The notes under the pieces are model-generated. The model was given only the letters and a program-made list of their open reading frames with translations, was not told the origin of the DNA and ran no database searches. A stretch of 64,000 nucleotides of DNA, taken from positions 124,001 to 188,000 of the forward strand of contig CANMDE010000001.1 of the NCBI GenBank assembly GCA_947496535.1, given 5' to 3'. Position numbers and translations under genes: made by a program. Positions 27,242-36,360 of the stretch are shown here, in pieces (position 1 is the stretch's first letter; every line of letters starts with the position of its first letter). This stretch comes from an uncultured Paracoccaceae bacterium (GTDB lineage Bacteria; Pseudomonadota; Alphaproteobacteria; Rhodobacterales; Rhodobacteraceae).

Positions 27242-27880
27242 ATGGCGGAAAAGCAGACCAAACGGCAACGTGGTTCGGAGCAAGCATGGTTGGAGGCAGC
27301 CTACGCCGTCCTTACCGAAAGCGGGGTCGAGGCGGTCAAGGTAATGCCGCTGGCCAAACGGCTTGGGCTTACGCGGACCAGTTTTTATTGGCATTTCAAG
27401 GACCGCGATGCACTGCTCGAGGCGATGATCACTCGGTGGGAAGATCACAACACCGGCAATCTGATCTCACAAAGCAGGGCCTACGCGGAAACGATTACCG
27501 AAGCCGTCTTGAATATTTTTGACTGCTGGCTCGACACGTCGCTTTTCGACTCCAAGCTTGATCTCGCCATTCGGAATTGGGCGCGTAACGACCCGGATTT
27601 GCAGGCACGGTTGGACCAGGCAGATTCGCAACGCATCGCCGCCATTGCCGCCACATTTGAAAGATTTGGCTATACCGCATCACAGGCTGAGGTTCGCAGT
27701 ATGACCCTGATCTACACGCAGATCGGTTACATCTCGATGCAAGTGGATGAAGATTGGGACACCCGATTAAACAAGGCGCCGGACTACATTGAAGTCTTTA
27801 CTGGCGAAAGCCCGTCAGAGTCAGAGATCAACAGGTTCGTTTCGCGTCACAACCGTCGTCGGTATCTGCTCAGCGCCTAG
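27242..27880 (+). CDS. TetR-family transcriptional regulator
   Basis: 212 residues. The N-terminal helix-turn-helix (VMPLAKRLGLTRTSFYWHFK, about 33-52) is typical of TetR; the remaining helical region is a ligand-binding/dimerisation domain. It is divergently transcribed from the MttB-like/demethylase operon across 77 bases, so it probably controls that operon and itself in response to a methylated amine or a product. The stop TAG is shared, within a CTAG, with the convergent SDHAF4-like gene. Confidence 0.9.
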   Translation: MAEKQTKRQRGSEQAWLEAAYAVLTESGVEAVKVMPLAKRLGLTRTSFYWHFKDRDALLEAMITRWEDHNTGNLISQSRAYAETITEAVLNIFDCWLDTSLFDSKLDLAIRNWARNDPDLQARLDQADSQRIAAIAATFERFGYTASQAEVRSMTLIYTQIGYISMQVDEDWDTRLNKAPDYIEVFTGESPSESEINRFVSRHNRRRYLLSA

Positions 27881-28053
27881 AAATCGATGGCGAGGCCCTT
27901 TTTTTCCCAATCACCGTAACGCACAGGTTCGGGCCCATCGCGCCCGCCCAGCTCAACAGGCAAATCCTCGGCCTTGGACTTCTTACGCCGCTCTTCCGCC
28001 TCAGCCAGAGCGCGCTGGGCCGCGGGGGGCAAGTCCTTGGTTTGATCAGTCAT
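27877..28053 (-). CDS. DUF1674 protein, SDHAF4-like succinate dehydrogenase assembly factor
   Basis: 58 residues. The C-terminal motif GPEPVRYGDWEKKGLAIDF is the DUF1674 hallmark shared with mitochondrial SDHAF4, which helps assemble flavinylated succinate dehydrogenase; the bacterial role is inferred from that. The N-terminal part is a charged helix (AQRALAEAEERRKK). The ATG at 28051-28053 starts it. The gene overlaps the TetR gene tail to tail by four bases: both stop codons lie in one CTAG palindrome. No sdh genes are in the window. Confidence 0.88.
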   Translation of the reverse strand: MTDQTKDLPPAAQRALAEAEERRKKSKAEDLPVELGGRDGPEPVRYGDWEKKGLAIDF

Positions 28054-28122
28054 CGCATATCCTTGTCGGTCGCCTGGCTTTGATATACCCCGCCCTCAAC
28101 CAGCTTCAAGAGAAACAACCTA

Positions 28123-29397
28123 ATGTCCCAACAAGGTCTGCCAGCCCGCCGCACGGCTCATTTCATGCTGATGCAGATCACGGATGAGGGCCGTTTGATC
28201 CCCGAGCTGATCGCCGGTGGGGCGTTGGCGAAGCTGCCAAATGATGAACGGGCACGGGCGCACAGGCTGACGCTAGATACTTTGCGGGGCATCGATCGGG
28301 CAGACCGGATGCTGAAGCCGTTTTTGAAGAAGATACCACCGTCGCATGTACTCAACGCATTGCGTCTGGGCGTGACAGAGCTGTGCGGGGGCGAGGCGGC
28401 ACACGGCGTGGTCAATGCTTACGTTGAGGTCGTGGCGCGAAACAAGCGCACCCAGTCGATGAAAGGACTGACCAACGCCGTCTTGCGCAAAGTGGCTGAT
28501 CTGGGACCAGAGGCATGGAACAAGATGCCCGCTCCGCTTACGCCCGGCTGGCTGCGTCAACCGCTTGTTGCTGCGTGGGGGCGGGATGCGGTCAAGGGGA
28601 TGGAGGCTGCGCATTTTGCTGGTGCATCCGTCGACCTAACGGCAAAGACTGACCATGAAGCTGTCGCCAAGATGACTGGTGGACAGCTTCTGCCGACGGG
28701 AAGCATACGCTTGTCCGACGCGGGTCAAGTGTCAAACCTGCCGGGTTTTGCAACAGGCGACTGGTGGGTTCAAGACGCCGCAGCGGCGATCCCGGTCAAA
28801 TTGCTGGATCCAAGGAAGGGCACGAAAGTTGTCGATCTCTGCGCAGCACCCGGCGGCAAAACGCTGCAACTGGCTGCCGCAGGTGCAGCGGTGACAGCGG
28901 TAGACGTCTCTGAAAGGCGGATGCATCGCGTGACTGAAAACCTCAGCCGCACGGGACTAACCGCCACCACTGTTATCAGTGACGCCTTTGCCTTCGAGGA
29001 AACGGGTTTTGACGCAGTTCTGCTCGACGCCCCATGTTCCGCCACCGGTACGATGCGGCGGCACCCCGATCTGCCTTATGCCAAAGACGGGTCTGAGTTT
29101 GGCGCACTCATCGACCAACAAGAGAAAATGATCGACCACGCACTGACGCTTCTGAAACCCGGTGGGCAACTGGTGTTCTGCACCTGCTCGCTCTTGCCTG
29201 ACGAAGGTGAAGTGCAGGTAGAAGAGGCGTTAGCGCGGCATCCTGGCCTCCAGACGGATACCGGGACGCTGGACCGCCCTTGGATCGAACCCAGTTGGCG
29301 CACACCCGAAGGCGGTCTGCGGCTTCGCCCCGATTATTGGCCAGATAAAGGTGGCATGGACGGATTTTATGTTTGTGTTCTGACCAAGCCCGCGTAA
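28123..29397 (+). CDS. rsmB: 16S rRNA cytosine-C5 methyltransferase, RsmB family
   Basis: 424 residues. An N-terminal NusB-like RNA-binding domain (about 8-130) is followed by a Rossmann methyltransferase domain. SAM motif VVDLCAAPGGKTLQLAAAG (about 236) and the two cysteines of the m5C mechanism, in DAPCSATG (about 304) and FCTCSLLP (about 352), are present. By family it methylates C967 of 16S rRNA. It starts a plus-strand run of rsmB, heparinase-like gene, purH, lspA and M16 genes that is common in related bacteria. Confidence 0.93.
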   Translation: MSQQGLPARRTAHFMLMQITDEGRLIPELIAGGALAKLPNDERARAHRLTLDTLRGIDRADRMLKPFLKKIPPSHVLNALRLGVTELCGGEAAHGVVNAYVEVVARNKRTQSMKGLTNAVLRKVADLGPEAWNKMPAPLTPGWLRQPLVAAWGRDAVKGMEAAHFAGASVDLTAKTDHEAVAKMTGGQLLPTGSIRLSDAGQVSNLPGFATGDWWVQDAAAAIPVKLLDPRKGTKVVDLCAAPGGKTLQLAAAGAAVTAVDVSERRMHRVTENLSRTGLTATTVISDAFAFEETGFDAVLLDAPCSATGTMRRHPDLPYAKDGSEFGALIDQQEKMIDHALTLLKPGGQLVFCTCSLLPDEGEVQVEEALARHPGLQTDTGTLDRPWIEPSWRTPEGGLRLRPDYWPDKGGMDGFYVCVLTKPA

Positions 29398-29467
29398 CTT
29401 GCAAACAAGCTGCCGCTTATTTTGGCGGCAAGACAAGCATTTTGGCGCAGACCGAGGCAGCATAGTA

Positions 29468-31219
29468 TTGGCACAACCAAAGACATGGCGTGCCCGCCGC
29501 ACCAGCTTCATGCACCGTGTTCATGCGCGTCGCGCTGCGCGCATCGCCGCCGCGACGGCATTTGTTTCCGCCCCTGAACCCCGCTCAATTGGCCGAGTGT
29601 CCCGCGGACGGCAGTTCATCGCGGGCAATTTCCTCTTTGCCGGTCATCTTGTCGAAGGGCCAAACCTCTCGATCTGGGACGTAGCCGGGGACAAGGACGT
29701 TGTTGCGGGAGAACTACAAAGCTGCCGCTGGTTGGATGATCTGGTCGCCGTGGGTGACGACCGGGCGCGGGCCAAGGCCCAGGAATGGGTGTTTGACTGG
29801 ATTGACCGCTACGGCAACGGCACAGGCCCCGGCTGGGTGCCGGACCTTGTTGGTGGCCGGCTGATCCGCTGGATCAATCACGGGTTTTTCCTGTTGCGTG
29901 GACAGTCCAGCGAACGCTCAACGCAGTTTTTCGAAAGCCTCGCGCAGCAAACGATATTTCTAGCACGTCGCTGGAACGTGACGGCTGCTGGCCTGCCACG
30001 GTTCGAGGCGTTGACAGGAATGATTTATGCGGGCCTCTCACTGGAAGGGATGGAAGACCACTTAGGTCAGGCAGTCGCAGCCTTGGCCGCGGATTGCGAC
30101 ACCCAAATCGATGAGCAAGGCGGCATTCCGACCCGAAACCCCGAAGAGCTACTGGAGGTCGCGACCCTTCTCAACTGGACCGTGCAGGCGTTGGACGAGA
30201 TGGGACATGACTGCCCCGACCAAATCAAGGCGGCAGTGGGACGTGTTGCGCCGACCCTACGGGCGCTTCGCCATTCGGATGGCGGGCTGGCGCGGTTTCA
30301 TGGTGGTGGGCGTGGGATCGAAGGACGGCTTGAACAGGCACTCGTTTCTTCAGGGACCAAGGCGCTGCCGGATGCCACGCTCTATATGGGTTTCGCCCGG
30401 CTCAGCGCTGGCCGAACATCATTGATCGTAGACGCCGCCAAACCGCCCAGCGGACCGGCATCAATTAACGCACATGCCAGCACCCTCGCTTTTGAGCTCA
30501 CGTCAGGGCGGCGGCCCGTCGTCGTCAGTTGCGGGTCAGGCACAAATTTCGGAGAGAATTGGCGGCGGGCCAGCCGGGCTACACCAAGCCATTCTACCCT
30601 TGGTATCGAAGGGTTTTCGTCAGCGCGGGTCGGTGTGCCGGGCCGTATGTCAGCGGAACACGATATGCTGACTGACGGACCCACAATCGTCCATTTCGGG
30701 CTTCAAAAACCCGATGGCAAGCGCCGGTTGGAGATGTCACATAACGGCTACCAAGCGTCCCACGGGCTGACCCATGCGCGTGTTCTGGATATGTCTTTTG
30801 ATGGCCGGTCGGTTGACGGTGAGGATCTCCTGGCCACCCTTACAGAAGCGGATAATGGACAATTTGCCGCGGCATTGGCGGAAGCGGGACTAACAGGCAT
30901 CCCATTCAGCATTCGGTTTCACCTGCATCCCGATGTAGAAGCCACGATTGACATGGGGGCAACGGCCGTATCTTTGACGCTGAAATCGGGAGAGGTTTGG
31001 GTATTCCGCCATGACGGATCAACGAAATTACAGCTGGTCCCATCAGTTTTTCTCGAAAACGGGCGATTGAAGCCGCGCGAGACGCAACAGGTGGTTTTAT
31101 CCGGGCGCACAATGTCCTATGCGACACGCGTCCGCTGGTCCTTGGCCAAGGCGCATGGAACGCCTGATGCCGTTCGCGATCTTGAGCAAGCCGATCCAAT
31201 GGACAGTTTCGACGACTGA
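29468..31219 (+). CDS. Heparinase II/III family protein
   Basis: About 583 residues if translation starts at TTG 29468, which has GAGGCAG upstream; an ATG at 29508 is the next choice. The N-terminal half is helical (alpha/alpha toroid type) and the C-terminal half (about 330-560) is the beta-sandwich Heparinase_II_III domain, with NFGENWRRASRATPSHSTL as the clearest motif. Known members are polysaccharide lyases, but this version, linked to rsmB and purH in Rhodobacteraceae, has no proven substrate. No signal peptide is evident, so a cytoplasmic or non-classical location is possible. The gap to purH is 16 bases. Confidence 0.85.
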   Translation: MAQPKTWRARRTSFMHRVHARRAARIAAATAFVSAPEPRSIGRVSRGRQFIAGNFLFAGHLVEGPNLSIWDVAGDKDVVAGELQSCRWLDDLVAVGDDRARAKAQEWVFDWIDRYGNGTGPGWVPDLVGGRLIRWINHGFFLLRGQSSERSTQFFESLAQQTIFLARRWNVTAAGLPRFEALTGMIYAGLSLEGMEDHLGQAVAALAADCDTQIDEQGGIPTRNPEELLEVATLLNWTVQALDEMGHDCPDQIKAAVGRVAPTLRALRHSDGGLARFHGGGRGIEGRLEQALVSSGTKALPDATLYMGFARLSAGRTSLIVDAAKPPSGPASINAHASTLAFELTSGRRPVVVSCGSGTNFGENWRRASRATPSHSTLGIEGFSSARVGVPGRMSAEHDMLTDGPTIVHFGLQKPDGKRRLEMSHNGYQASHGLTHARVLDMSFDGRSVDGEDLLATLTEADNGQFAAALAEAGLTGIPFSIRFHLHPDVEATIDMGATAVSLTLKSGEVWVFRHDGSTKLQLVPSVFLENGRLKPRETQQVVLSGRTMSYATRVRWSLAKAHGTPDAVRDLEQADPMDSFDD

Positions 31220-31235
31220 CTCAAAAGGATTTTGA

Positions 31236-32825
31236 ATGACCGATCTCGCCCCACTCCGCCGTGCGCTTCTTTCCGTATCCGACAAAAGCGGGCTGATCGA
31301 TTTAGCCAAAGGTTTGGCTGGGCATGGGGTGGAATTGCTTTCAACTGGCGGTTCCGCGCAAGAATTGCGCGATGCCGGGTTAGAGGTGCGTGACGTGGCC
31401 GATGTCACCGGCTTTCCCGAAATGATGGATGGGCGGGTCAAAACCCTGCACCCGGCGGTACATGGGGGGCTTTTGGCGCTGCGCGACAACGCCGACCACG
31501 TTGCAGCGATGGAGGCGCACGGGATTGGCCCCATCGACCTGCTGGTGGTGAACCTTTATCCGTTTGAAGAAACCGTCGCCAAAGGTGCTGACTACGAAAC
31601 CTGTATCGAAAACATCGACATCGGTGGTCCTGCGATGATCCGGGCGGCGGCAAAGAACCACAGCTTTGTCACAACAGTCGTGGATGTTGAGGACTACGAT
31701 GACCTGCTGGCTGAACTGGACGCAAATAATGGCCAGACCAGCTTGGCCTTCCGCCAGAAATTCGCCCAAACAGCCTACGCTCGTACGGCCGCATATGACA
31801 CCGCAGTTAGCACATGGATGGCCGGTGCAATTGGTCAGGATACGCCCCGCCGCCGGTCTTTTGCCGGAACATTCAAACAAACCATGCGCTACGGTGAAAA
31901 CAGCCATCAGTCTGCGGCTTTCTATACCGACGGTACTGGACGTTCGGGCGTTGCGACAGCGACCCAGCATCAGGGTAAGGAGCTGTCCTACAACAATATC
32001 AACGACACAGACGCCGCATTCGAGCTGGTCGCAGAGTTCGACCCCGCCGAAGGCCCCGCCGTCGCCATTATCAAACACGCCAACCCGTGCGGCGTGTCGC
32101 GCGGTGCGTCACTGCTTGAGGCTTATCAGAACGCTTTTGACTGCGATCGGACCAGCGCGTTTGGTGGGATCGTGGCGCTCAATCAGCCTTTGGATGAAGA
32201 CACAGCTAAAGCCATTGTCGAGATATTCACCGAAGTCGTCATAGCCCCCGGCGCATCTGACGCGGCCAAAGCGGTATTCGCAACAAAAAAGAACCTGCGA
32301 TTGCTGACAACCGAAGGTTTGCCAGATGTCACAACCCCTATCACCACATACCGGCAGGTGGCTGGTGGTATGCTGGTGCAAGACAAAGACACCGGATATG
32401 TGGGCATGGATGACCTGAAGGTCGTCACAAAAATAGCACCGACCGATGCGCAAATGGCAGACCTTCTCTTTGCCTGGAAAGTGGCCAAACACGTCAAATC
32501 CAATGCCATCGTCTACGTAAAAGACAGGGCGACGGTTGGGGTTGGTGCAGGACAGATGTCACGGGTCGATAGCGCCTTGATCGCTGCAAAAAAAGCCGAA
32601 CGCATGGCCGACGTGATGGACCTGCCAGAACCGCTGACCAAAGGTTCTGCTGTGGCATCAGATGCGTTCTTCCCATTCGCCGATGGCTTAATGGAAGCCG
32701 CCGCCGCTGGGGCGACTTGCGTGATCCAACCGGGTGGATCAATGCGTGATGACGAAGTAATCGCCGCCGCCGATGAAGCTGGCATCGCGATGGTTTTCAC
32801 CAGCATGCGACACTTTCGGCATTGA
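31236..32825 (+). CDS. purH: Bifunctional AICAR transformylase / IMP cyclohydrolase
   Basis: 529 residues, standard length. It carries out the last two steps of de novo IMP synthesis. The N-terminal MGS-like cyclohydrolase domain (about 1-145) contains [16 protein letters not shown] and [18 protein letters not shown]; the C-terminal transformylase domain contains [22 protein letters not shown] and [10 protein letters not shown]. The sequence is complete to the usual C-terminal SMRHFRH. AAGGA is placed well before the ATG. It is followed by lspA after ten bases. Confidence 0.97.
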   Translation: MTDLAPLRRALLSVSDKSGLIDLAKGLAGHGVELLSTGGSAQELRDAGLEVRDVADVTGFPEMMDGRVKTLHPAVHGGLLALRDNADHVAAMEAHGIGPIDLLVVNLYPFEETVAKGADYETCIENIDIGGPAMIRAAAKNHSFVTTVVDVEDYDDLLAELDANNGQTSLAFRQKFAQTAYARTAAYDTAVSTWMAGAIGQDTPRRRSFAGTFKQTMRYGENSHQSAAFYTDGTGRSGVATATQHQGKELSYNNINDTDAAFELVAEFDPAEGPAVAIIKHANPCGVSRGASLLEAYQNAFDCDRTSAFGGIVALNQPLDEDTAKAIVEIFTEVVIAPGASDAAKAVFATKKNLRLLTTEGLPDVTTPITTYRQVAGGMLVQDKDTGYVGMDDLKVVTKIAPTDAQMADLLFAWKVAKHVKSNAIVYVKDRATVGVGAGQMSRVDSALIAAKKAERMADVMDLPEPLTKGSAVASDAFFPFADGLMEAAAAGATCVIQPGGSMRDDEVIAAADEAGIAMVFTSMRHFRH

Positions 32826-32835
32826 GGGAAAATTA

Positions 32836-33339
32836 ATGCGTCTCGTTTTCTGGACCGGTTTCTGGGTCTTCATGCTGGATCAGACCACCAAGTATCTTGT
32901 GGTCCACTGGCTTGGCCTTATCAACGACGCGGACGGACGGATCGAGGTGTGGCCGCCATTCATCGAATTTCGCATGGCATGGAATCGGGGCGTGAATTTC
33001 GGACTGTTCGCCGATTACGACATGCGCTGGGTTCTCATCGGGGTAGCTGTCGCTATTTCGGTCGGGGTGATCTGGTGGCTACGCAAGACCGGCGGCTCCA
33101 AATGGGTCTACATCTCCGCCGGGTTCCTGATCGGCGGGGCGCTGGGCAATGTGATCGACCGGTTGCTTTATGGGGCCGTGGCCGATTTCCTGAACATGTC
33201 CTGCTGCGGGATCGACAACCCCTACGCCTTCAACGTGGCGGATATCGCAATCTTTATCGGGGCCATTGGTCTGGCCTTTCTGGCCGATGACGGCAAGCCA
33301 AAACAAGGCAAATCCAAGTCACGCAAGAAGACGGCGTGA
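32836..33339 (+). CDS. lspA: Prolipoprotein signal peptidase II
   Basis: 167 residues with four membrane helices. It cleaves lipoprotein signal peptides after diacylglyceryl attachment. The two catalytic aspartates are in GNVIDRLLYGAVADFLN (about 114-130) and FNVADIAIF (about 140). ATG 32836 has GAGGGAAA upstream; a longer frame to 32773 would overlap purH and is not used. The C-terminus is a short basic Lys/Arg tail. A predicted lipoprotein gene follows directly, which is a natural substrate. Confidence 0.95.
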   Translation: MRLVFWTGFWVFMLDQTTKYLVVHWLGLINDADGRIEVWPPFIEFRMAWNRGVNFGLFADYDMRWVLIGVAVAISVGVIWWLRKTGGSKWVYISAGFLIGGALGNVIDRLLYGAVADFLNMSCCGIDNPYAFNVADIAIFIGAIGLAFLADDGKPKQGKSKSRKKTA

Positions 33340-33391
33340 CCTTCGTAAAACCTTGGGCTAGAAACGGCGAGAGGGTCAAAGAGGACAAGCC

Positions 33392-33592
33392 ATGCGCGTG
33401 ATAATCACTTCAATACTGATGTTCAGCCTGCTTGTGGCTTGCAACAGGCAGCCGGTGTCCACCGATCCGCTCAGCCTCGAACAGGGCGGCCCCGACGCAT
33501 CAAACGTTCAACCGCGCTTGCCATTATCCGTGCCTAACGTACTGACGCTGCCCGAACCTACGCCCGGCGGTTCCAACCTGACCGATCCGTAA
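33392..33592 (+). CDS. Short predicted lipoprotein (DUF3035-like, truncated form)
   Basis: 66 residues. Residues 1-17 form a lipoprotein signal with lipobox LLVAC (cysteine at about 17). The mature part is proline-rich and ends VLTLPEPTPGGSNLTDP, which resembles the N-terminal mature part of DUF3035 proteins found beside lspA in related genomes, but those continue much further. No continuation is found in any frame after the stop, so this is either a short family member or a decayed one. GAGGACAAGCC precedes the ATG, supporting translation. Confidence 0.65.
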   Translation: MRVIITSILMFSLLVACNRQPVSTDPLSLEQGGPDASNVQPRLPLSVPNVLTLPEPTPGGSNLTDP

Positions 33593-33674
33593 CCCGCTCA
33601 CATCCCCGTAAGTTGCCTTGAACATTTGCACGCATGGCGTAGTTACGTCACAGGTGACAACCGAAAGGCAGCCC

Positions 33675-35009
33675 ATGAAACGATTGTTCATTACCGTAAC
33701 CGCCTGGATGCTCGCAGCCTTGCCAGCCCAAGCCGAAGAGGTGACGACATTCACACTCGACAACGGGATGGAGGTCGTGGTGATCGAAGACCACCGTGCG
33801 CCGGTTGTGGTGCACATGGTGTGGTACAAGATCGGGTCAGCGGACGAACCCGTTGGTGTGTCGGGTGTCGCGCATTTCCTTGAACATCTGCTTTTCAAAG
33901 GCACCGACGTTCTGGCCCCCGGAGAGTTTTCAGCCACCATTGCGGCCAATGGGGGCAGTGATAACGCCTTCACCAGCTACGATTACACCGCTTACTTCCA
34001 GCGCGTCGCGGCCGACCGGCTTGAGCTGATGATGCAGATGGAAAGCGACCGGATGAATAATCTGCAGATCACAGAAGGCGATATCGAAACCGAGCGCAAG
34101 GTGATCCTCGAAGAACGCAACCAGCGGACAGAAAACAATCCCAATGCGCTTGCTGGTGAGCAATTTCGGGCGGCGCAGTATCAAAATCACCGCTACGGCG
34201 TACCCATCATCGGCTGGAAACACGAGATGGAACAGTTGGACCTCGAAGACGCACTTGGCTTCTACGATCTCTACTATTCGCCAAACAACGCTGTGCTTGT
34301 CGTCGCTGGCGATGTGGAGCCGGACGAGGTCAAAGCACTGGCTGAAACCTATTACGGCGTAATCCCGGCCGAGGATCAGCTACCCGAACGCATCCGCCCG
34401 GAAGAACCACCACAACGGGCTGAGCGGCGAATCACTTATGTAGATCAACGTGTCAGCCAGCCTTACGTGATGCGCAGCTATATGGCGCCAGAGCGGGATC
34501 CAGGCGCACAAAAAGAGGCAGCAGCGCTGGTCTATTTGGCTGAACTTCTCGGTGGTTCGCCCTTCACGTCGGCCTTGGGGCAGGCGCTTCAATTCGACAC
34601 CCAAACCGCCGTCTACACCAGTGCCTATTACGAACCAAACGCCTTGGACGACACGACCTTCACCGTCACAATGGTCCCCGCACAAGGGATCAGCCTGTCT
34701 GAAGGCGAGGCAGCCATGGACGCAGCCATCAACGATTTCGTGCAAAGCGACATCGATCCCGCCCGTTTGGAAAGTATTCGCACGCAGATGCGGGCCTCTG
34801 AGATCTACGCATTGGACAACGTGCAACAACTGGCCCGCCGATACGGGGCGGCGCTGACACAAAGTCTCACCGTCGAGGACGTTCAAGCATGGCCAGATGT
34901 GTTGCAGTCCGTGACTGAGGAGGACATCAAAGCCGCAGCCACCAAGGTCTTTGATCGAAAGCAGTCCGTCACCGGTTGGGTCGTATCCAATCAAGAGGAG
35001 GCCAGCTGA
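33675..35009 (+). CDS. M16 family zinc peptidase (catalytic subunit)
   Basis: About 444 residues with a signal peptide ending AQA-E, so periplasmic. The inverted zinc motif HxxEH is intact in GVAHFLEHLLFKGT (about 66-79), and the distal glutamate is in TERKVILEERNQR (about 140). It is a pitrilysin/processing-peptidase-like enzyme degrading or trimming peptides. ATG 33675 is chosen for GAAAGGCAG upstream. Its stop overlaps the ATG of the second M16 gene (TGATG), so the two probably form a heterodimer as in other bacterial M16 pairs. Confidence 0.92.
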   Translation: MKRLFITVTAWMLAALPAQAEEVTTFTLDNGMEVVVIEDHRAPVVVHMVWYKIGSADEPVGVSGVAHFLEHLLFKGTDVLAPGEFSATIAANGGSDNAFTSYDYTAYFQRVAADRLELMMQMESDRMNNLQITEGDIETERKVILEERNQRTENNPNALAGEQFRAAQYQNHRYGVPIIGWKHEMEQLDLEDALGFYDLYYSPNNAVLVVAGDVEPDEVKALAETYYGVIPAEDQLPERIRPEEPPQRAERRITYVDQRVSQPYVMRSYMAPERDPGAQKEAAALVYLAELLGGSPFTSALGQALQFDTQTAVYTSAYYEPNALDDTTFTVTMVPAQGISLSEGEAAMDAAINDFVQSDIDPARLESIRTQMRASEIYALDNVQQLARRYGAALTQSLTVEDVQAWPDVLQSVTEEDIKAAATKVFDRKQSVTGWVVSNQEEAS

Positions 35010-36319
35010 TGGCACGTGTCATTCTTGTAGCCTTTCTGTCCATTCTGGCCACGTTCGCGCAGGCCGACATCGAAATTAAAGAGGTCACATCCCCCGGCGG
35101 GATCAACGCCTGGGTGGTCGAAGAACCCGATATCCCCTTCACAGCTCTTGAAATCCGATTTCGGGGCGGCGCTTCGCTTGATGAGCCGGGCAAGCGCGGC
35201 GCGGTCAATCTGATGACCGGCCTGCTTGAAGAAGGCGCTGCCGATATGAATGCGCAAGAGTTCCAGACGCGCCTAGAAGATCTAGCCGCCAGCTTGCGCT
35301 TCCGATCCTACGACGACACCCTCTCCATATCCGCCAAGTTCCTGACTGAAAACAAGGACGAGGTACTGACCTTACTGCGACAGGCCCTGACTGAACCACG
35401 CTTCGATCAGGATGCAATTGATCGGGTGCGGGCGCAGGTTCTGACCGGCATCGCCGGTGATTTGAAAGATCCCCAAAGCATCGCCAGTGCTGCATTCAAC
35501 AAGGCAGCTTTCGGCGACCACCCTTATGGCACGCCCCTTGATGGAACAGCGGAAAGCGTCAATGCGCTAACACAGGATGACATTTTCGCGGCGCACAAAA
35601 ATACCATCGCGCGCGACCGTGTCTACGTCTCAGCGGTAGGAGATATCACCGCCGAAGAGATCGGACCGATGCTTGATGAATTGCTGGGCGATCTGCCAGC
35701 CGAAGGCGCGCCCTTTCCAGAGGACATCGATTTCGGCCTTGAAGGTGGCATGACTGTTGTCGACTATGAAACACCACAAGCCGTGGCGCTGTTCGGCCAC
35801 GAAGGGATCGAACGGGATGATGAGGATTTCTTCGCAGCTTATGTCATGAATGAAGTTCTAGGGGCAGGCGGATTTGAATCGCGCCTGATGAATGAAGTCC
35901 GCGAAAAGCGGGGCCTAACTTACGGCATCGGCACGTATCTGGTGCCTAAATTTCATGCCGAGATGGTCCTTGGCTCTGTCGCCTCATCCAACGCCACAAT
36001 CGCAGAGGCGATTGAAGTCACCCGCGCCGAATGGGCCCGCATGGCCGAAGAAGGTCTGACGCAAGAAGAGCTCGACACAGCCAAAACCTATCTGACTGGC
36101 GAATACCCCCTGCGGTTCGATGGGAACGGCGAAATAGCGAGCATCATGGCCGGCATGCAAATGATCGATCTGCCACCGGATTACGTGGTGAACCGCAACA
36201 GCTACATTGAGGCGGTGACGCTTGATGACGTCAACCGGGTCGCGGCCGAACTTCTACATCCCGATGACCTGCATTTCGTCATAGTGGGGCAGCCAGAAGG
36301 GCTTCAGCCGACGCAATAG
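35009..36319 (+). CDS. M16 family peptidase-like partner lacking the zinc site
   Basis: About 436 residues with a signal peptide ending AQA-D. The fold matches M16 peptidases (RGGASLDEPGKRGAVNLMTG aligns with the zinc-motif helix), but the HxxEH residues are replaced, so it should be catalytically inactive by itself. The C-terminal half carries the typical REKRGLTYGIGTYL motif of M16_C. By family precedent it forms a dimer with the active subunit encoded directly upstream, with a one-base overlap. Confidence 0.9.
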   Translation: MARVILVAFLSILATFAQADIEIKEVTSPGGINAWVVEEPDIPFTALEIRFRGGASLDEPGKRGAVNLMTGLLEEGAADMNAQEFQTRLEDLAASLRFRSYDDTLSISAKFLTENKDEVLTLLRQALTEPRFDQDAIDRVRAQVLTGIAGDLKDPQSIASAAFNKAAFGDHPYGTPLDGTAESVNALTQDDIFAAHKNTIARDRVYVSAVGDITAEEIGPMLDELLGDLPAEGAPFPEDIDFGLEGGMTVVDYETPQAVALFGHEGIERDDEDFFAAYVMNEVLGAGGFESRLMNEVREKRGLTYGIGTYLVPKFHAEMVLGSVASSNATIAEAIEVTRAEWARMAEEGLTQEELDTAKTYLTGEYPLRFDGNGEIASIMAGMQMIDLPPDYVVNRNSYIEAVTLDDVNRVAAELLHPDDLHFVIVGQPEGLQPTQ

Positions 36320-36360
36320 CGCGGCAAAACGCTCGCGACAATTTTGAAGAAATCGAATTT

